A DNA stretch of 64,000 bases from Pegea sp. RAD2-039 (taxonomy: Eukaryota > Chordata > Thaliacea > Salpida > Salpidae): positions 310,001 to 374,000 of the forward strand of contig JAQGEQ010000297.1 of NCBI GenBank assembly GCA_034620365.1. Reading direction: 5' to 3'. Positions within the stretch are counted from its first letter, which is position 1. Each line of letters opens with the position of its first letter. Of this stretch, positions 49,003 to 61,392 are shown piece after piece. The notes under the pieces are model-generated. The model was not told the DNA's origin and searched no databases. It was given only the letters and a program-made list of their open reading frames with translations. Both the position numbers and the translations under genes were made by a program.

Positions 49003-50330
49003 GACATCTAAAATCATTCAAACATATTAAAATACAAACTTTTAGTCTTAAATATCCGTCAGTTTCAATTTTTTTATATAACAAAGTTAGAAACATATTG
49101 TTAAAATATAAAAAAAATCTGCATAGTAATTTTACTTAATTGCTTTAAACTGTGTGTTCTTATAACAAGGCTCTTCAACAAATGACTTGAGTTTAAGTAA
49201 AAAGCGAAAATAATTGTTTATATAGTTTTGGAATATTTAAACATTTTTTGCTTTGAAAACAACTATAAGAAAAATATTTTTTTTTTCATATCTTTGAAAA
49301 TATAGCAATAAAAAGTCATAAGGTTAAACCTATTTATAAACATTATATCAAATCATACCATATTAAGCTGAAAAATGTTTACAATTATCAAATTATCTAT
49401 AAAATTTAGAATTTAAAACTGCTTGTAATAACAATGCTTTCAATGATTTTGAAAACAGATAAAATTAAGCTGCTGGATTTACTTATAGTTGCTGACACTT
49501 AAACTCATTTATTTTACTTAATTGCTTACTTTTCAAGCTAGGAAGCTTTGTAAATGAGCTTAGACCCTACTCTTCACTTCTTACCAAGCCTTGAATATCG
49601 ATCGGATCTTGATGTGGGCTTGTAAGTTGTGATATTTTCATAAGAGCCTATTATTCACATATGTGTCACAAAATTCTAAACAGTCAAGCAAAATTTCAAA
49701 TTTACAAAACAATAATCATTTTTTTCTAAAATTAGCAATTTCTAAAAGAGTCTATTTGTAAGTGACATTTATAAGCTAAATAGTTACTGAGAAGTCAATC
49801 AAAATAAAGATTTAAATTCATTTATACTTAATTATCAGTAAGATAACAATGTAAAAACAGAATTATGGAAAAAATAAATTAATAAAAACAAACTATTAAT
49901 TTAGCTAGATTGATAAGAGTACAAAAAAAGTAAATCAAACTTTAAATAAATGGAACAAAAAAAAACCTCATAGAAAAGTAGCTTCGTTAAAGCAAACTTA
50001 TCTTTTACTAAAATTAAAAAAGCTCATAGGTATTAAACAGCTTTCAAAATTCATCTAAAAGTAAGTTATTAACTAGATACAGAATAAAATAACTCTAAAA
50101 TTGTATGCTAGCTAAGAATCTTTAGCAGTATCTCTTGCTGATATAAGCTGTATACTAGCTGCAATCAAAGTAAAATCTAGGTAAAACTAAAGCTAGCAAC
50201 TGTTAGGGAAGTAATTTCAAAGTTATTATTTGTTTTAAAAGTATAGAAAAGTCTTTTTTATCAACATACAAAGTAAAGTTACTTCCTAATACAAGAAATA
50301 TTATTAAGCTATGTATCAACATCTAATATT
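49003..50330. repeat. Array unit 3 (about 1.33 kb)
   Basis: Anchor GACATCTAAA at 49003 and the shared block at 49184. Units 3 and 4 are more alike than either is to unit 1. Confidence 0.85.
49465..49641 (-). pseudogene. Internally deleted homeobox copy in unit 3
   Basis: Minus-strand reading MKISQLTSPHQDPIDIQG parallels MSQHTSQNQDPKDSQG of the intact gene. LPSLKSKQ and FKCQQL parallel VPSLKSKQ and FTPQQL. The next codons are the gene's final ones (VNPAA, stop). The same fusion point occurs as in units 2 and 4. Confidence 0.75.
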
Positions 50331-51656
50331 GACATCTAAAATCATTCAAACATAAAAAAATACAAACTTTTAGTCTTAAATATCCTTTAGTTTCAATTTT
50401 TTTTATATAATAAAGTTAGAAACATATTGTTAAAATATAAAAAAAATCTGCATAGTAATTTTACTTAATTGCTTTAAACTGTGTGTTCTTATAACCAGGC
50501 TCTTCAACAAATGACTTGAGTTTAAGTAAAAAGCGAAAATAATTGTTTATATAGTTTTGGAATATTTAAACATTTTTTGCTTTGAAAACAACTATAAGAA
50601 AAATATTTTTTTTTTCATATCTTTGAAAATATAGCAATAAAAAGTCATAAGGTTAAACCTATTTGTAAACATTATATCAAATTATACCATATTGAGCTGA
50701 AAAATGTTTACAATTATCAAATTATCTATAAAATTTAGAATTTAAAACTGCTTGTAAAAACACTGCTTTCAATGATTTTGAAAACAGATAAAGTTAAGCT
50801 GCTGGATTTACTTAGAGTTGCTGACACTTAAACTTATTTATTTTACTTATTTGCTTACTTTTCAACTAAGGAAGATTTATAAACGAACTTAGACCCTGCT
50901 CTTCACTTCTTACCAAGCCTTGAATATCGATCGGATCTTGATGTGGGCTTGTAAGTTTTGATATTTTCATAAGAGCCTATTATTCACATATGTGTCACAA
51001 AATTCTAAATAGTCAAGCAAAATTTCAAATTTACAAAACAATAATCATTTTTTTCTAAAATTAGCAATTTCTAAAAGAGTCTATTTGTAAGTGACGTTTA
51101 TAAGCTAAATAGTTACTGAGAAATCAATCAAAAGAATGATTTAAATTCACTTATACTTCATTATCAGTAGGATAGTAGTATAAAAATAGATTTATGGTAA
51201 GAAATAAATTAATAGATAAGAACTTTTCATTTAGCTACATTGATAAAAGTACAAAAAAGTAAATCAAACTTTAAATAAATAGAATAAAAAAAACCTCGTA
51301 GAAAAGTAACTTTTTAAAGCAAACTTATCTTTTACTAAAATTAAAAAGCTTGTTGGTATTACAATATTTTCAAAATTCATCTAAAAGTAAGTGTTTAACT
51401 AGATACAGAATAATATAACTCTAAAACTGTATGCTAGCTAAGAATCGGTAGCAGTATCTCTTGCTGATATAAGCTGTATACTAGCTGCAATCAAAGTAAA
51501 ATCTAGGTAAAACTAAAGCTACTAACTGTTAGGGAATTAATTTCAAAGTTATTATTTATTTTAAAAGTATAAAAAAGTCTTTTTCATCAGCATACAAAGT
51601 TAACCTGTTTCATAAGACATAAAAGAAGATTAAGTTATGTATCAACATCTAATAAT
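50331..51656. repeat. Array unit 4 (about 1.33 kb)
   Basis: Anchor at 50331 and shared block at 50513. Period to the next anchor is 1326 bases. Confidence 0.85.
50794..50970 (-). pseudogene. Internally deleted homeobox copy in unit 4
   Basis: Reads MKISKLTSPHQDPIDIQG, GLVRSEEQ, LKSKQ and QQL, then a stop, VNPAA and a stop. It has the same deletion junction as units 2 and 3. Confidence 0.75.
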
Positions 51657-51945
51657 GACATCTAAGACCATTCAAACAAAAAATAAATGAAAACTTTTAA
51701 TCTTAAATATTTTTCAGTTTCTTCTTTATTATATAATAAAGTTGTTATAATAGTTGTTTTTTTTTATTTTGGAATGTTTACACATTCTTTGTTTTGAGAA
51801 CATCTGTGAAAAAGCAATATTTGTTATTTTTCTCATTGATATCTCTGAAAATATATCCTAATAAATAATAATTGTAATTAATAACTCTAATGCTAAATTA
51901 GCTTTTTAACAACAATTCAAATCATATCGTATTAAGCGAAAAAAA
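51657..51945. repeat. Array unit 5, partial
   Basis: Starts with GACATCTAAG and follows the unit to the CAAATCATATCGTATTAAGC block, then diverges into unrelated sequence. Right edge of the array. Confidence 0.65.
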
Positions 51946-51949
51946 TTAG

Positions 51950-53600
51950 GCGGTGGGGTTAGCTGTAGCATTAATTTCTTTTACTTAGCTTTTGTAATAC
52001 TTTCAGTTATCATAACAAATCATATTAAAATATATCGTAAGCAAGCTTTCATTCTCAAATAATTTGCAGTTATTTTAGTTTTTTCTTTGTTTTTGCTTCT
52101 TTTTTTTGCTATTGGTTATGCAGTCTTTAAGCTGTGGAATACTTTTCTTTAATAATTGAGTTATGGATTCTATATTTTATTTTTTATTTTTGGAGACGTT
52201 TTAAATATAACTAAATAGTTAGTTGCGCTTTAAATCTAGTTTAATTTTGTTCTTTATTTCCGTGAAATGATGAAAAACATTCTTGGTTTTTGTCATTCTT
52301 CAGAAAATAACTTTAAATCATGTTTATAATCTTAAAACGTTCTTTAATATTGAAAAAGAATTAAATTAAAACTTGTGTTTATTTTATTATATAAAAGTTT
52401 AAGGCATCAATTTCTGCTTTTTAAAAATTAAAATTAGTAATCCTTATAGAAACATTATAGAGCCTAGTGAGAAGTTTATGCTACTTTCCAGGAAACTTTC
52501 TTTTACTAGTGGCTGGCACAGGAACTGCACGAGATAACGAACGGTAAAAAACTGAAAAGTTATTTTAGGTAAGACTAAGCATTAAGCTTTTTTTTGTTCA
52601 AATTATGTTATATATGCTTAACTTATATAATGCTTTTTCGTTTACTGTTATTATCATACCGGAAATATGTTATAATGGTTGAAAAACACCTCTTTAGCTT
52701 ATCAAAATTTATGATGATTACTGATGATAGATAAAATCATTACTGATTTTTATTTAAGATTGGAATCTACGTTGGTTTCAGTTATCTTTATATCTTTACT
52801 TTTTATTTCAAATGTAACTAATATTATAGAGTTACAGTGACAAAATTATTTGGCTAAATAATCGCATTATAACTATATAAATTTAACTGAAATAGTTTTG
52901 TACTGGCTTGCTTTTTTATTATGCTGGTTGTGGTTCATTTCTAATAGTATATTCAAAAACATATTTCATTTATTTTCAAAAAAACTTCCATCTCATACAT
53001 TAAAATGCAGTTAAAAAGATAAGAGTATGCATAAAAATTTGTTTATCAAATGTTTTATATTTTAAAATGACTTTTGATTAAAACTGATTTTTTTGACTGT
53101 GAAAGCTTGTACAATTGTCATTGAAGTTATTTTTGGTCTTCTTTTTGAAAACATTTCTTGCAGGTATATACTAATTCAATGGAAAAATTTAAAACTTATA
53201 AAGAACATTTAAATTTAAACTTTGTAGCTTATAAGAGAAGCTGTTTGAAAAACAAGCTGTTTTCTTTCCAAACTTTACAGCTGTTTTCCAAAACAGCCTC
53301 ATTATAAATTGATATTTATTAATTTAAGGATGTATGGAAATAAATATCAAAATATAAATAAAAAAGGAATAAAACAAATTTTTAAAAATTGGCGCCTTTT
53401 TTACTTTAACGTAAAGAATAATCTAGTAGCCCCAGGGTAAGAAAACGTTTTAAGAAGAATCAGACAAGGAGGTGACGTCGAAACATCGTAGGTTTGACAA
53501 TTCTCTGCTAAAGCCAGTCACTGAAATTTCTAAAAACTAAATAGAAATTAAAACTGTTTAGAGCAATTCTTTCAGTTAATCGTTTTAAATAACTTAGATT
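51950..53600. other. Intergenic before the hairpin cluster
   Basis: AT-rich, no coding gene recognised. It may contain the promoter and first exon of the hairpin host transcript. A GACGTCGAAACATC block near 53475 is GC-richer but unassigned. Confidence 0.4.
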
Positions 53601-53607
53601 CATTTTT

Positions 53608-53691
53608 TGCAATAAAAGGATCACAGTTACAGTGACTGCTTGAAAAATGTATTACAAGCAGTCAATGTAACTTGTAAACTTTTTCTTTGCA
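53608..53691 (+). ncRNA. microRNA-like hairpin 1
   Basis: Arms CAGTTACAGTGACTGCTTG (53624-53642) and CAAGCAGTCAATGTAACTTG (53655-53674) pair over about 18 bp with one mismatch around a 12-base loop. A looser lower stem extends to TGCAA/TTGCA at the base. Family features: 3' arm beginning CAAGC, loop starting AAAA, basal CTTTGCAGCTA. Confidence 0.6.
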
Positions 53692-53799
53692 GCTAACAAC
53701 AAGAAGTATCTCATTAATTTAAAACTACAGTTTACAGTATTTGAAATTAAATGTATTTTTTCTCTTAAAACACTAATAGTAAAAATTTTTGTTTTACAG

Positions 53800-53906
53800 A
53801 CAAACAATCCCAAATGTGAAGGAAACTAAACGTGTTCAACGTTTTCAGCTTGAATGGAAAATAGATTCTACTTTATTAGCAACAATAAAGAAATGACAAA
53901 CATTGG
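53800..53906 (+). other. Candidate host-transcript exon a
   Basis: Bounded by a strong acceptor (TTTTGTTTTACAG) and a GTAAGC donor. It begins ACAAAC like the candidate exons at 54163 and 61080. The frame starting CAA is open for 32 codons, then TGA. It may be a non-coding exon of a transcript carrying the hairpins in its introns. Confidence 0.4.
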
Positions 53907-53944
53907 GTAAGCTCTACCGAAACTAAGCTATTAAAAACTTGTCA

Positions 53945-54025
53945 GCAGTTTCATGCAGTAGTCATGGTGACTACTTAAGACTCTTACAGCAAGCAGTTAA
54001 TACTGCTTTTGAACTTTTTCTGCAA
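53945..54025 (+). ncRNA. microRNA-like hairpin 2
   Basis: Loop CTCTTACAG and 3' arm CAAGCAGTTAATACTGCTTT match the family. The 5' arm (GCAGTAGTCATGGTGACTACTT) pairs with a bulge and a few mismatches, making it the weakest hairpin of the five. The downstream CTGCAACCATCAACAAC flank is conserved. Confidence 0.45.
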
Positions 54026-54162
54026 CCATCAACAACAAATGTTTATTATACTAAGTACACATGCATGTTAGAATGTAAATGCAGAGTTTTCAAGCTGATT
54101 TATTATTAGTTTAATTTCTAATTATGATCAATGAATTATTAGTAATGAAACATTTTTTACAG

Positions 54163-54305
54163 ACAAACCAAGCAAACTGCAATTGGGAATAAATCAATTA
54201 GACTTCTTCAGGTGGATGGGGAAAAGGGAATAATAAAAATTTCCAATAGAGTAGTAGGCTCTAACAAACCTGTTATAAAGTTTGAGCACTTTATGATTAA
54301 GATAA
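54163..54305 (+). CDS. Candidate exon b, possibly coding
   Basis: Acceptor TTTTTTACAG before and GTAAAT donor after. Joined to the piece at 54453 it gives an open frame of about 70 codons (QTKQTAIGNKSIRLLQVDG, then SNRVVGSNKPVIKFEHF, then RIASIVKSDDTEYIFF and stop at 54529). No ATG and no recognised domain. Its start resembles exons a and e, so it may be a non-coding duplicated exon that happens to be open. Confidence 0.35.
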
Positions 54306-54452
54306 GTAAATATTTATTGACAAATTTTTGAACAATTACAATACTAATATCAGTTTTTTTTTAATTTATATGTAACTTTTAAGTAACTACCTAAGCAATG
54401 AATTTATTAATTTTAAGTAGTTTCTATAAGGTATATATGTTTCTTTTCTTAG

Positions 54453-54529
54453 GTCGAATTGCAAGTATAGTGAAAAGTGATGATACTGAGTATATCTTTT
54501 TTACTATCGCCATCTACTTGAGATTTTAA
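54453..54529 (+). CDS. Candidate exon c, terminal
   Basis: Acceptor TTCTTTTCTTAG at 54452, in-frame with exon b, ending at TAA 54529. Confidence 0.3.
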
Positions 54530-54663
54530 AAGAGCAGCTTATGATTACTACAACTCTTCCTTTTACAAAGACCCTTGTTTTCAATTTTTTGTCAAATTTT
54601 CTTGTTTAAATAATTCTTAATTAAAAAACATTTGATTTCAATCACTGCAACTTCCTGACAAAT

Positions 54664-54745
54664 TGCAGAAAACGTGCACCGCATGAGTGATTGTTTGAAA
54701 ATCTTACATCAAGCAATCACTCCTGCATGTGAACGTTCTTATGCA
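54664..54745 (+). ncRNA. microRNA-like hairpin 3
   Basis: The best fold of the set. The 5' arm from TGCAGAAAACGTGCACC through GAGTGATTGTTTG pairs with CAAGCAATCACTCCTGCATG and GAACGTTCTTATGCA over about 35 positions with few mismatches, one small bulge and a 12-base loop (AAAATCTTACAT). Length 82 bases, typical for an animal pre/pri-miRNA. Confidence 0.7.
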
Positions 54746-54869
54746 GCTATACTCAATGAGCATTACTTTTGAAAATGTTTGATGCACGTGCAACAAAATT
54801 GTTTGTCGACTGTAAAAACAAATAAAATTATTCCCAACAAAGATGTTTGTTTTTTAGACAATGATAGTT

Positions 54870-57840
54870 CTCAGTAAAGATGAATCCAAAAGATTTCAAT
54901 TAAAATAGCAAAGCACTTCTTACTTGGCAAAAAATAATCAAAATCAAATTTTTTGTCTGAGAAAAAAAATATGTAGATGAGTAATGTGTTAACGAGCAAA
55001 TACTAAATAAAGAGAGTTGATCTAAAAATTCAACAAAAACGTAGATGAGATTTAAAGTGCTGCTACTATTATTTGTTAATTATAATATTATTCTGTGGTC
55101 GTTGATTTACGAGTAAGTGAAACATTTTTACAAATATTTCAAGACGTGCAACTTTATTGAAAACTCCATATTCTTCAATTCAAATTCTATAATATCTTTA
55201 AAAGTTGAAATATATTATTTTTGCAATAGTTTTATTTGATTTTCAGTTCAAGCATTTGGATTTGGGATATTATATTTTTCTTATAGTTATAACTCAATAA
55301 CAACAAAGATTTTGAATGACAAGTTTGTTTTCTTGACTTGTTGTTTGCATTGGAGAATATATAATCAGCATTTATTAGTTTCTAGTTAGTTATGTTAAGC
55401 AAGCTGGGTGTTTAAGAGTTATATGTATAAAAATACAGTTTTATAGATTTTAATTTAAAAAAATTTTGTATGTTAGGTTTTTAAGAAACAAAAAATGATT
55501 CTACCTTAACTGATACTATTATAGTATTGGTATTCTCATTTTTCTTTAACTACTTTTAAGCAGCTTTAGCCAGTTTTTTCTAAGGTATTTTTGAAAGAAA
55601 AATAGTTTAAAAAGTGAATAAATTTACTAGAGTAATGAATTAATAGAGAGAATTATGATTATATTCGAAAATACATATAGTTATAACTCATTATAGGAAT
55701 AACTGCTTGCTTTTAGATTTACAGGCAGTTTTTACTATAGATAAAGTTACAACTTAAGCAAAAAATATACTCTTTGTAAACCAGCTATTTCCGACTAAAG
55801 GAATATAATCATGCTTATTACAGACCTGTTATTCGATGTTATCATCAGATTTGATATGTTGATATGATATGATTACATTGCAATGTAGAAATTGCATTTC
55901 TTCAATATTATTTTCCTTTTTTTTCACCCTTACTGTATTTATTGCAATTATTTGTCAGATTTAATTTAAACAATGATAGCTTTAAAATTAAATTAACTGT
56001 TCGAGAATCCTTCGAACGGTTATTACAATTTATAAATATATTACTTGCTCCTAAGTTCAAATTTTACTTATTATATCTTATTTTAAGTTTTTACCTTACT
56101 TAATTAATTTTAATTATCCAGGCTTTGCTTCTACTTCAAAGTGGTAAGATTTTTCAGATAAAAATAAATTATTTGCTTTTAATTAGTAAAATCAGGCTCA
56201 CTTGTATATTTTCTGCTCACAAATCATAGATCGAGCAGATATGTAAGAAAATATGTAAGTTGGCCATTTTCTACAATATTTTCTACACCAAATATCTCTA
56301 TTCTAGTCAAACGGAAAAATTAAGAGTTTGAAAATTAATTTTCTCTTAAATCCAAATTCTTCTACCTTCTTGCACATTTTTGTAGTTAAATTATATTTAT
56401 TTTTGGTTAAAAACTAAAATAATTATTTTAAAAAAACATGTTATGATGTATTATGTTTTTTATAAAAAATTTCACTTAGATATTTTAACTTAAAGAAATA
56501 ATAATAAATTTGAAATGTATTTCCTTATTTATAATTCATTTCAAAAAGCAACTTACTACTCTAAACATCATTTTTTCTTAAAATACGCAAATTTTACATT
56601 AGAATTTAGTGACGTCAATATTCTATACAGCTTTGCAGATTGTTTTTAAATTGTTATTGTTTAATTAAGAAATTAATTTTGTTTTGACATAATAATGTTT
56701 ACATAGGTTAGTTTTCAAAAGATTTAACAAATTTTAACAATTGCATTGAGTAATAAGCTTTTATAATGTAATAAAATAATAAATAAAAATTATTTTGTTG
56801 ACAAACACTGCAATCTATGAATGTGAGTGAAGAAGATACTTTTTGGTATTGATTTTGATGATGAAAATTAAAAAATAAATGAAAAAGATATCTACTTTGT
56901 GGTTTCTTATTATATAGTCAGAGAAATAGCTTTAATATTATTATTTGTGAACCCCTACAATAACATTTAATAATTTAACAAGTAATTATTGTTTTATTTA
57001 TTATTTTAATTGTGTATTTTCATTCTATTTCCTTATTAAAAGTTAACAAACTTCGATGCAAATCTATAAAATAAAGTAAAAGGTAGTATTTCGTACAACA
57101 TTAGATTTAAGCAACTAATTAGATCAAACGAAAAAAACATGAACTCCTTTTATGTTTACTTTGAGCTTTAAGAACTTTCTTTCACTTTATAAAAACAATC
57201 TTCTATTTCATTAAAACAGAAAATCAGGTGGAAAATTTAAATTAAAGCACAACTATTTTTCTGCTAACTTCTTAATAATAAACTTCGTTCAAAAACTTAA
57301 AACATATTCCTTTTATTTTTCGTCATAATTATTTTCAATTTTCAAAAGATGTTTTTGGTGGATATGCTGAAAATAAGTTTCTTAAAAACTGTTTAATTAG
57401 TAAACTATCATAATTAAGTTAATAAACAAATCTTAATTTATTATTTTTTAATCTTCAATCTCACATATAGTTGGAAGTTTACTTTGATTAATCTTCAAAG
57501 TTTTAAATAGTTAACTAATTTATATTTTACAGTATTAACAAGTGCAATACCAAAAATTATATTTTACCTTTTATTAACTAAAGTGGCAAGTATTTTCTTA
57601 TTTCTTATTTGGGGTTATTCCCTCGGTTTAGTTACCTGAAATATTCTAGAACTTTTCATAAAAAATTTTTCGTTAAAAAGCCTATAGAGAGCTTAAATGA
57701 TTTTAATTTTGAATAATTTTTTTTCTAAACTAATTTTATCTAATTTTAAATTGAAATGAACTGATTTAAGGATTTAGCTACCTATTTGTATGTATTAACC
57801 TTTAAAATAATGAAAAAAATGTTCATCAACAATTTCTAAA
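54870..57840. other. AT-rich stretch inside the hairpin region, nothing recognised
   Basis: An acceptor-like TTTGTTTTTTAG at about 54858 follows hairpin 3 as in the other units. Beyond that, no exon, gene or repeat was recognised up to the LINE-derived region. Confidence 0.45.
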
Positions 57841-57849
57841 GAAAGGTCT

Positions 57850-60470
57850 TATGGAATCAAGTCATCTTTCAAAAAAGGTAAGTGCATTTTTTTAACAATT
57901 TTACAATTTGTACAGTTTATAAAAAGAAAATAACAGAAATCCATAAAGATACTAAAAAAAGTTTCCATTTCTGCTAAGTGATATAAAACTGATTATTATG
58001 TTATAAAAAAAGAAATTACAAAATAAGTTTTAATGAACCTTACTGTGCTGTCTATCTTTAACAAAATGCTATAACTAAGCGATAATAACTAGTATTTTGT
58101 TAAAATGTCTGAGAACTTTGATCAATCTAATATAAAACTGAGTTTAGAACCTTGTAAATGTATGTAGACCTCTCAGTAGTTAAACTAATTGCTGTTGGGG
58201 ACAAAATCTGATCACTAAAGGATCTTTGATGAAAATATAATCATAATGATATTCAATGAGCAAAATGTTTTGAGAGGAAAAGTCAGATCTGTCTATTTGT
58301 TTCTGAAAATTATAATTTTGCTAGCAATGTATATCTTATTGTTAAACATAAGTAAATGAGTTGTGTGCAAGGAAACCTTTAGAGATTTTCACTCTACAAC
58401 TTGAATATAATCCATCTAATTGTTGATTTAATATTATTCACTTATAGACTCTTCCTTAAATGATTAAAGCAAATGTAGTCAGTTGAGCAAATTGTATATT
58501 TAAAACTGAGATAATTGTTCCAATATACTGATAATTTGTAGAATCATATTTGAAAAACCTTTACTAAAACTTTTTTTAGTGATACTCATGGAATAGTCTT
58601 TTTTTTATAAATATTAAGTAACTGAACTTCAAAGAATAGATATTTAACAATAAAGTTGTTGTTCTGACATCATTCTTTTACACTATTTCAAAAATTACTA
58701 TTAATTTTATTCATGACTTTGTCAAGTTTACTATAAAAAAAGAGAAAGGGTTTTTGAGTAACATAATAATTTGTATGGGAGTAACTAGTAAGTTTTTTTG
58801 ACATACTATTGAAACTTCTGTCAAAAGAATAACTCAATGATAAAGATATATTCTATTAATTATGAATAGCTTTGTTTTTATATTTTATTTTTCACAAAAT
58901 CTACTTTGGATGTTGATAATTTCAAAGCATATTGGAATCAAAGTTGGCAGATTAAAATGTCTTAATAATTTTATTACTGACTCCAGAGGATAAAGTTGTA
59001 ATGTAAATTTGCTTTTAGTTATAGGAAGAAGTCAGTATGGAAAATGAAAATCTTGAGCTTAAGAGTACAAGAACGATTAATGATTTTAAATAGTAATTAA
59101 GGTCAGAAAAATGTAGTTGATAATGCAAGGTTTAAATATCTAGATTATAAAGACAGTCTCTCTATGAAGTAAAGAATATCTTAGAAAAGATTTACTGGTG
59201 GATAAATATAAAATATGTATTATTTTCATAAGAACTCTATAAACAAGAGTAGGACTCTAAATTGATATGGTTGAATGTAATGAAAAGCTTTAATAATGTC
59301 CAAATGTTATTTGCTTCTTTAGATTAGAAAAATTTGGTTGGAAGTTAATGAAATTATTTTGAACTTGAATTTTTCTGGTAATTCCATTTAAGTCATTAGA
59401 GATAAATGATTGTAGGCCTTTAATCACTTGACATAAGCAAATTGTTTTGTTGTTTATTTAAAAATAAGTTATAGTTGAGTTGGAACTTGGAGTTGATAGA
59501 TTGATCAATTTGTGACAACATTTGTCAGTGGCGAGCTTGAGTTGCCTTGATTGAAACTCTAGATTAGTAGATTCCAATAAAGGTTGGAGAGTAACTGATT
59601 TAGTACCAAAAATTTTGGCATCTTTGTTTAAAATTAAAGTTTCTAGAACTATTAAGTAACAAAAAACTGATTGTTATGTCATTGACATAAATTTAAAAAA
59701 GATAGGACCCCTTTTGCTGCCTTCAGAAACACCACTAAAAAACCTCAGGAAAGTATAAAAAGGTTTTAATGAACTTAATTGTGGTGTCTATCTTAAAATT
59801 ATTGCTTTATCTAAGCCATAAAAAAAGTGTTGTTGTTAAAATGTCTGAGAACTTTAACCAATTTAGAAATTGAAACTGAGTTTAGAACTTTGTAAAGTTA
59901 TGTAGACCACTCAGTAGTTAAACAAGTTAATGTTGGAGACAGCAGCTGATCACTAAAGGATCTTTTATTGGAAAATAAAAATCATAATAATATTCAAAGA
60001 ACAAAAGGCTGTTGAGAGGAAAAGTCAGATCTGTCTATTTGTTTCTAGAAATTATAATTTTACTACTAATTCATATCTTATTGTTAAGACTAAGTAAATG
60101 ACATCTTCTAAAAGGTGACCTATAGAGATTTTCACTCTACTATTTGAATATGATCCATCAAAAGGTTGATTAAATATTATTCACTTATAAACTCTTCCTT
60201 AAATGATTAAAGCAAATGAAGTAAGGTATAGAAGTCAGTTGAGCAAATTGTATATTTTAAAACTGAGATAATTGTTCAAATGTACTGATTATTTGTAGAA
60301 TCATATTTAAAAACCCCTTACTAAACCTTTTTAAGTGGTATCTGTATAAAACAGTCTTTTTTCATAAATATTAAGTAACTGAACTTCAATAAATAGATAT
60401 TTAACAATAAAAGTAATTGTTCTGACTCTATTCTTTTAATCTATTTCAATAATAAACTACAAGTTTTTAT
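57850..60470 (-). mobile_element. Degenerate LINE-derived region with direct repeats
   Basis: Minus-strand translation of 59390-59750 follows a LINE reverse transcriptase: FFSGVSEGSKRGPIFF (like SGVPQGS-LGPLLF), DAKIFGTKS (like DDTKIF), SRQLKLATDKC (like WQLKLN-KC), LQSFISNDLN (like LGV-IS-DLK). The A-DD motif is lost. Flanking blocks at about 58035-58710 and 59765-60465 are direct copies of one another (shared GTCAGATCTGTCTATTTGTT and AAATATTAAGTAACTGAACT), so two related LINE copies, or an internally duplicated one, are present. All frames are heavily decayed. Confidence 0.55.
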
Positions 60471-60491
60471 TTTGCCTTTATTATTTTACAG

Positions 60492-60578
60492 GCAGCAGAG
60501 CTAATGCTAGAAATTTTTGTGATGAATGCTTGTAACATAAATCATATGGACCAAATAACGCAGTGGGGTTTGAGACAG
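60492..60578 (+). other. Candidate host-transcript exon d
   Basis: An 87-base block with a clear acceptor (TTATTATTTTACAG) and GTAAAC donor, open in one frame for 29 codons (AAELMLEIFVMNACNINH). It could be a coding exon or a non-coding exon of the hairpin host transcript. Confidence 0.4.
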
Positions 60579-60874
60579 GTAAACAAACTACTCTAATAAG
60601 AAAACTTATTATGACCTGTACAACTATTCGTTGCTGTGCTGAAGGAATCTAACAGTGGAAACCAAATTAGTTTTGGTGGTGTAATATTTTTTAACCTACC
60701 TGTAGAATTTTTTAAACCAAAAATTATTGAAAATAATTTGAATGTTTTTCATTTACAAATACCATGGTTTTTAAGTATTTATTAAAATATTTGATTTAAT
60801 ATTTCACAACTTTGTAGAATTTATTTTGAATTAATTTATAAGATTTGATTTTAATTAGTCCAATCTCACTAAGT

Positions 60875-60962
60875 AGTGGTGATAAAGTGTTTGAGGCATT
60901 GATGACTGCTTGAAAATCTTACAGCAAGCAGTTGACATTGCCTTTGAACATTTTGTCTGCAG
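60875..60962 (+). ncRNA. microRNA-like hairpin 4
   Basis: 5' arm GAGGCATTGATGACTGCTTG pairs with CAAGCAGTTGACATTGCCTT around loop AAAATCTTACAG. The lower stem GTGTTTG/GAACATT continues the duplex and the basal TCTGCAGCTATCAA is conserved with the other hairpins. About 86 bases. Confidence 0.65.
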
Positions 60963-61079
60963 CTATCAATTAGGTTTGATTATTTTACTAAATACATAAG
61001 CATAATTTATTTGAAGAGTTATTCACTTGATTTCTAGCTTTGATCTAAAAATTGATGGTAATGAGATCTTTATTTATAG

Positions 61080-61133
61080 ACAAACCAAACTATTTCTAAT
61101 TGAGACTGAAAGAGTTCCACAGCTTCAGGATGA
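61080..61133 (+). other. Candidate host-transcript exon e
   Basis: Begins ACAAACCAAAC after a TTTATTTATAG acceptor and ends at a GTAACA donor. Similar to the start of exons a and b and placed at a similar distance after its hairpin. Confidence 0.35.
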
Positions 61134-61392
61134 GTAACAAGCTTTAGTTATTTATATTTTCAAATGGAAAAAATGGTAAGCTTCTGTAAACAATGTTCTT
61201 TAAAATTTTTATTTAATACTTAGCTGGAATTAGAACATATTGAGATGGTTAATCTTGGGGAAGAGGAAGAACAAAGACTTGTGAGCTTGGGATCAACTTT
61301 ATTCATTCATGTGATACACAGAATAACTTTGATTCTTTTTAGCATCTCGGTGACCTTCACCTACTTCATCATCAATATTGAGACCTATTTAC

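Noticed and set aside
53460-53520. GC-richer GACGTCGAAACATC block, reminiscent of retroelement ends
   Set aside because: Too short and without partner motifs to assign to Penelope-like or other elements.
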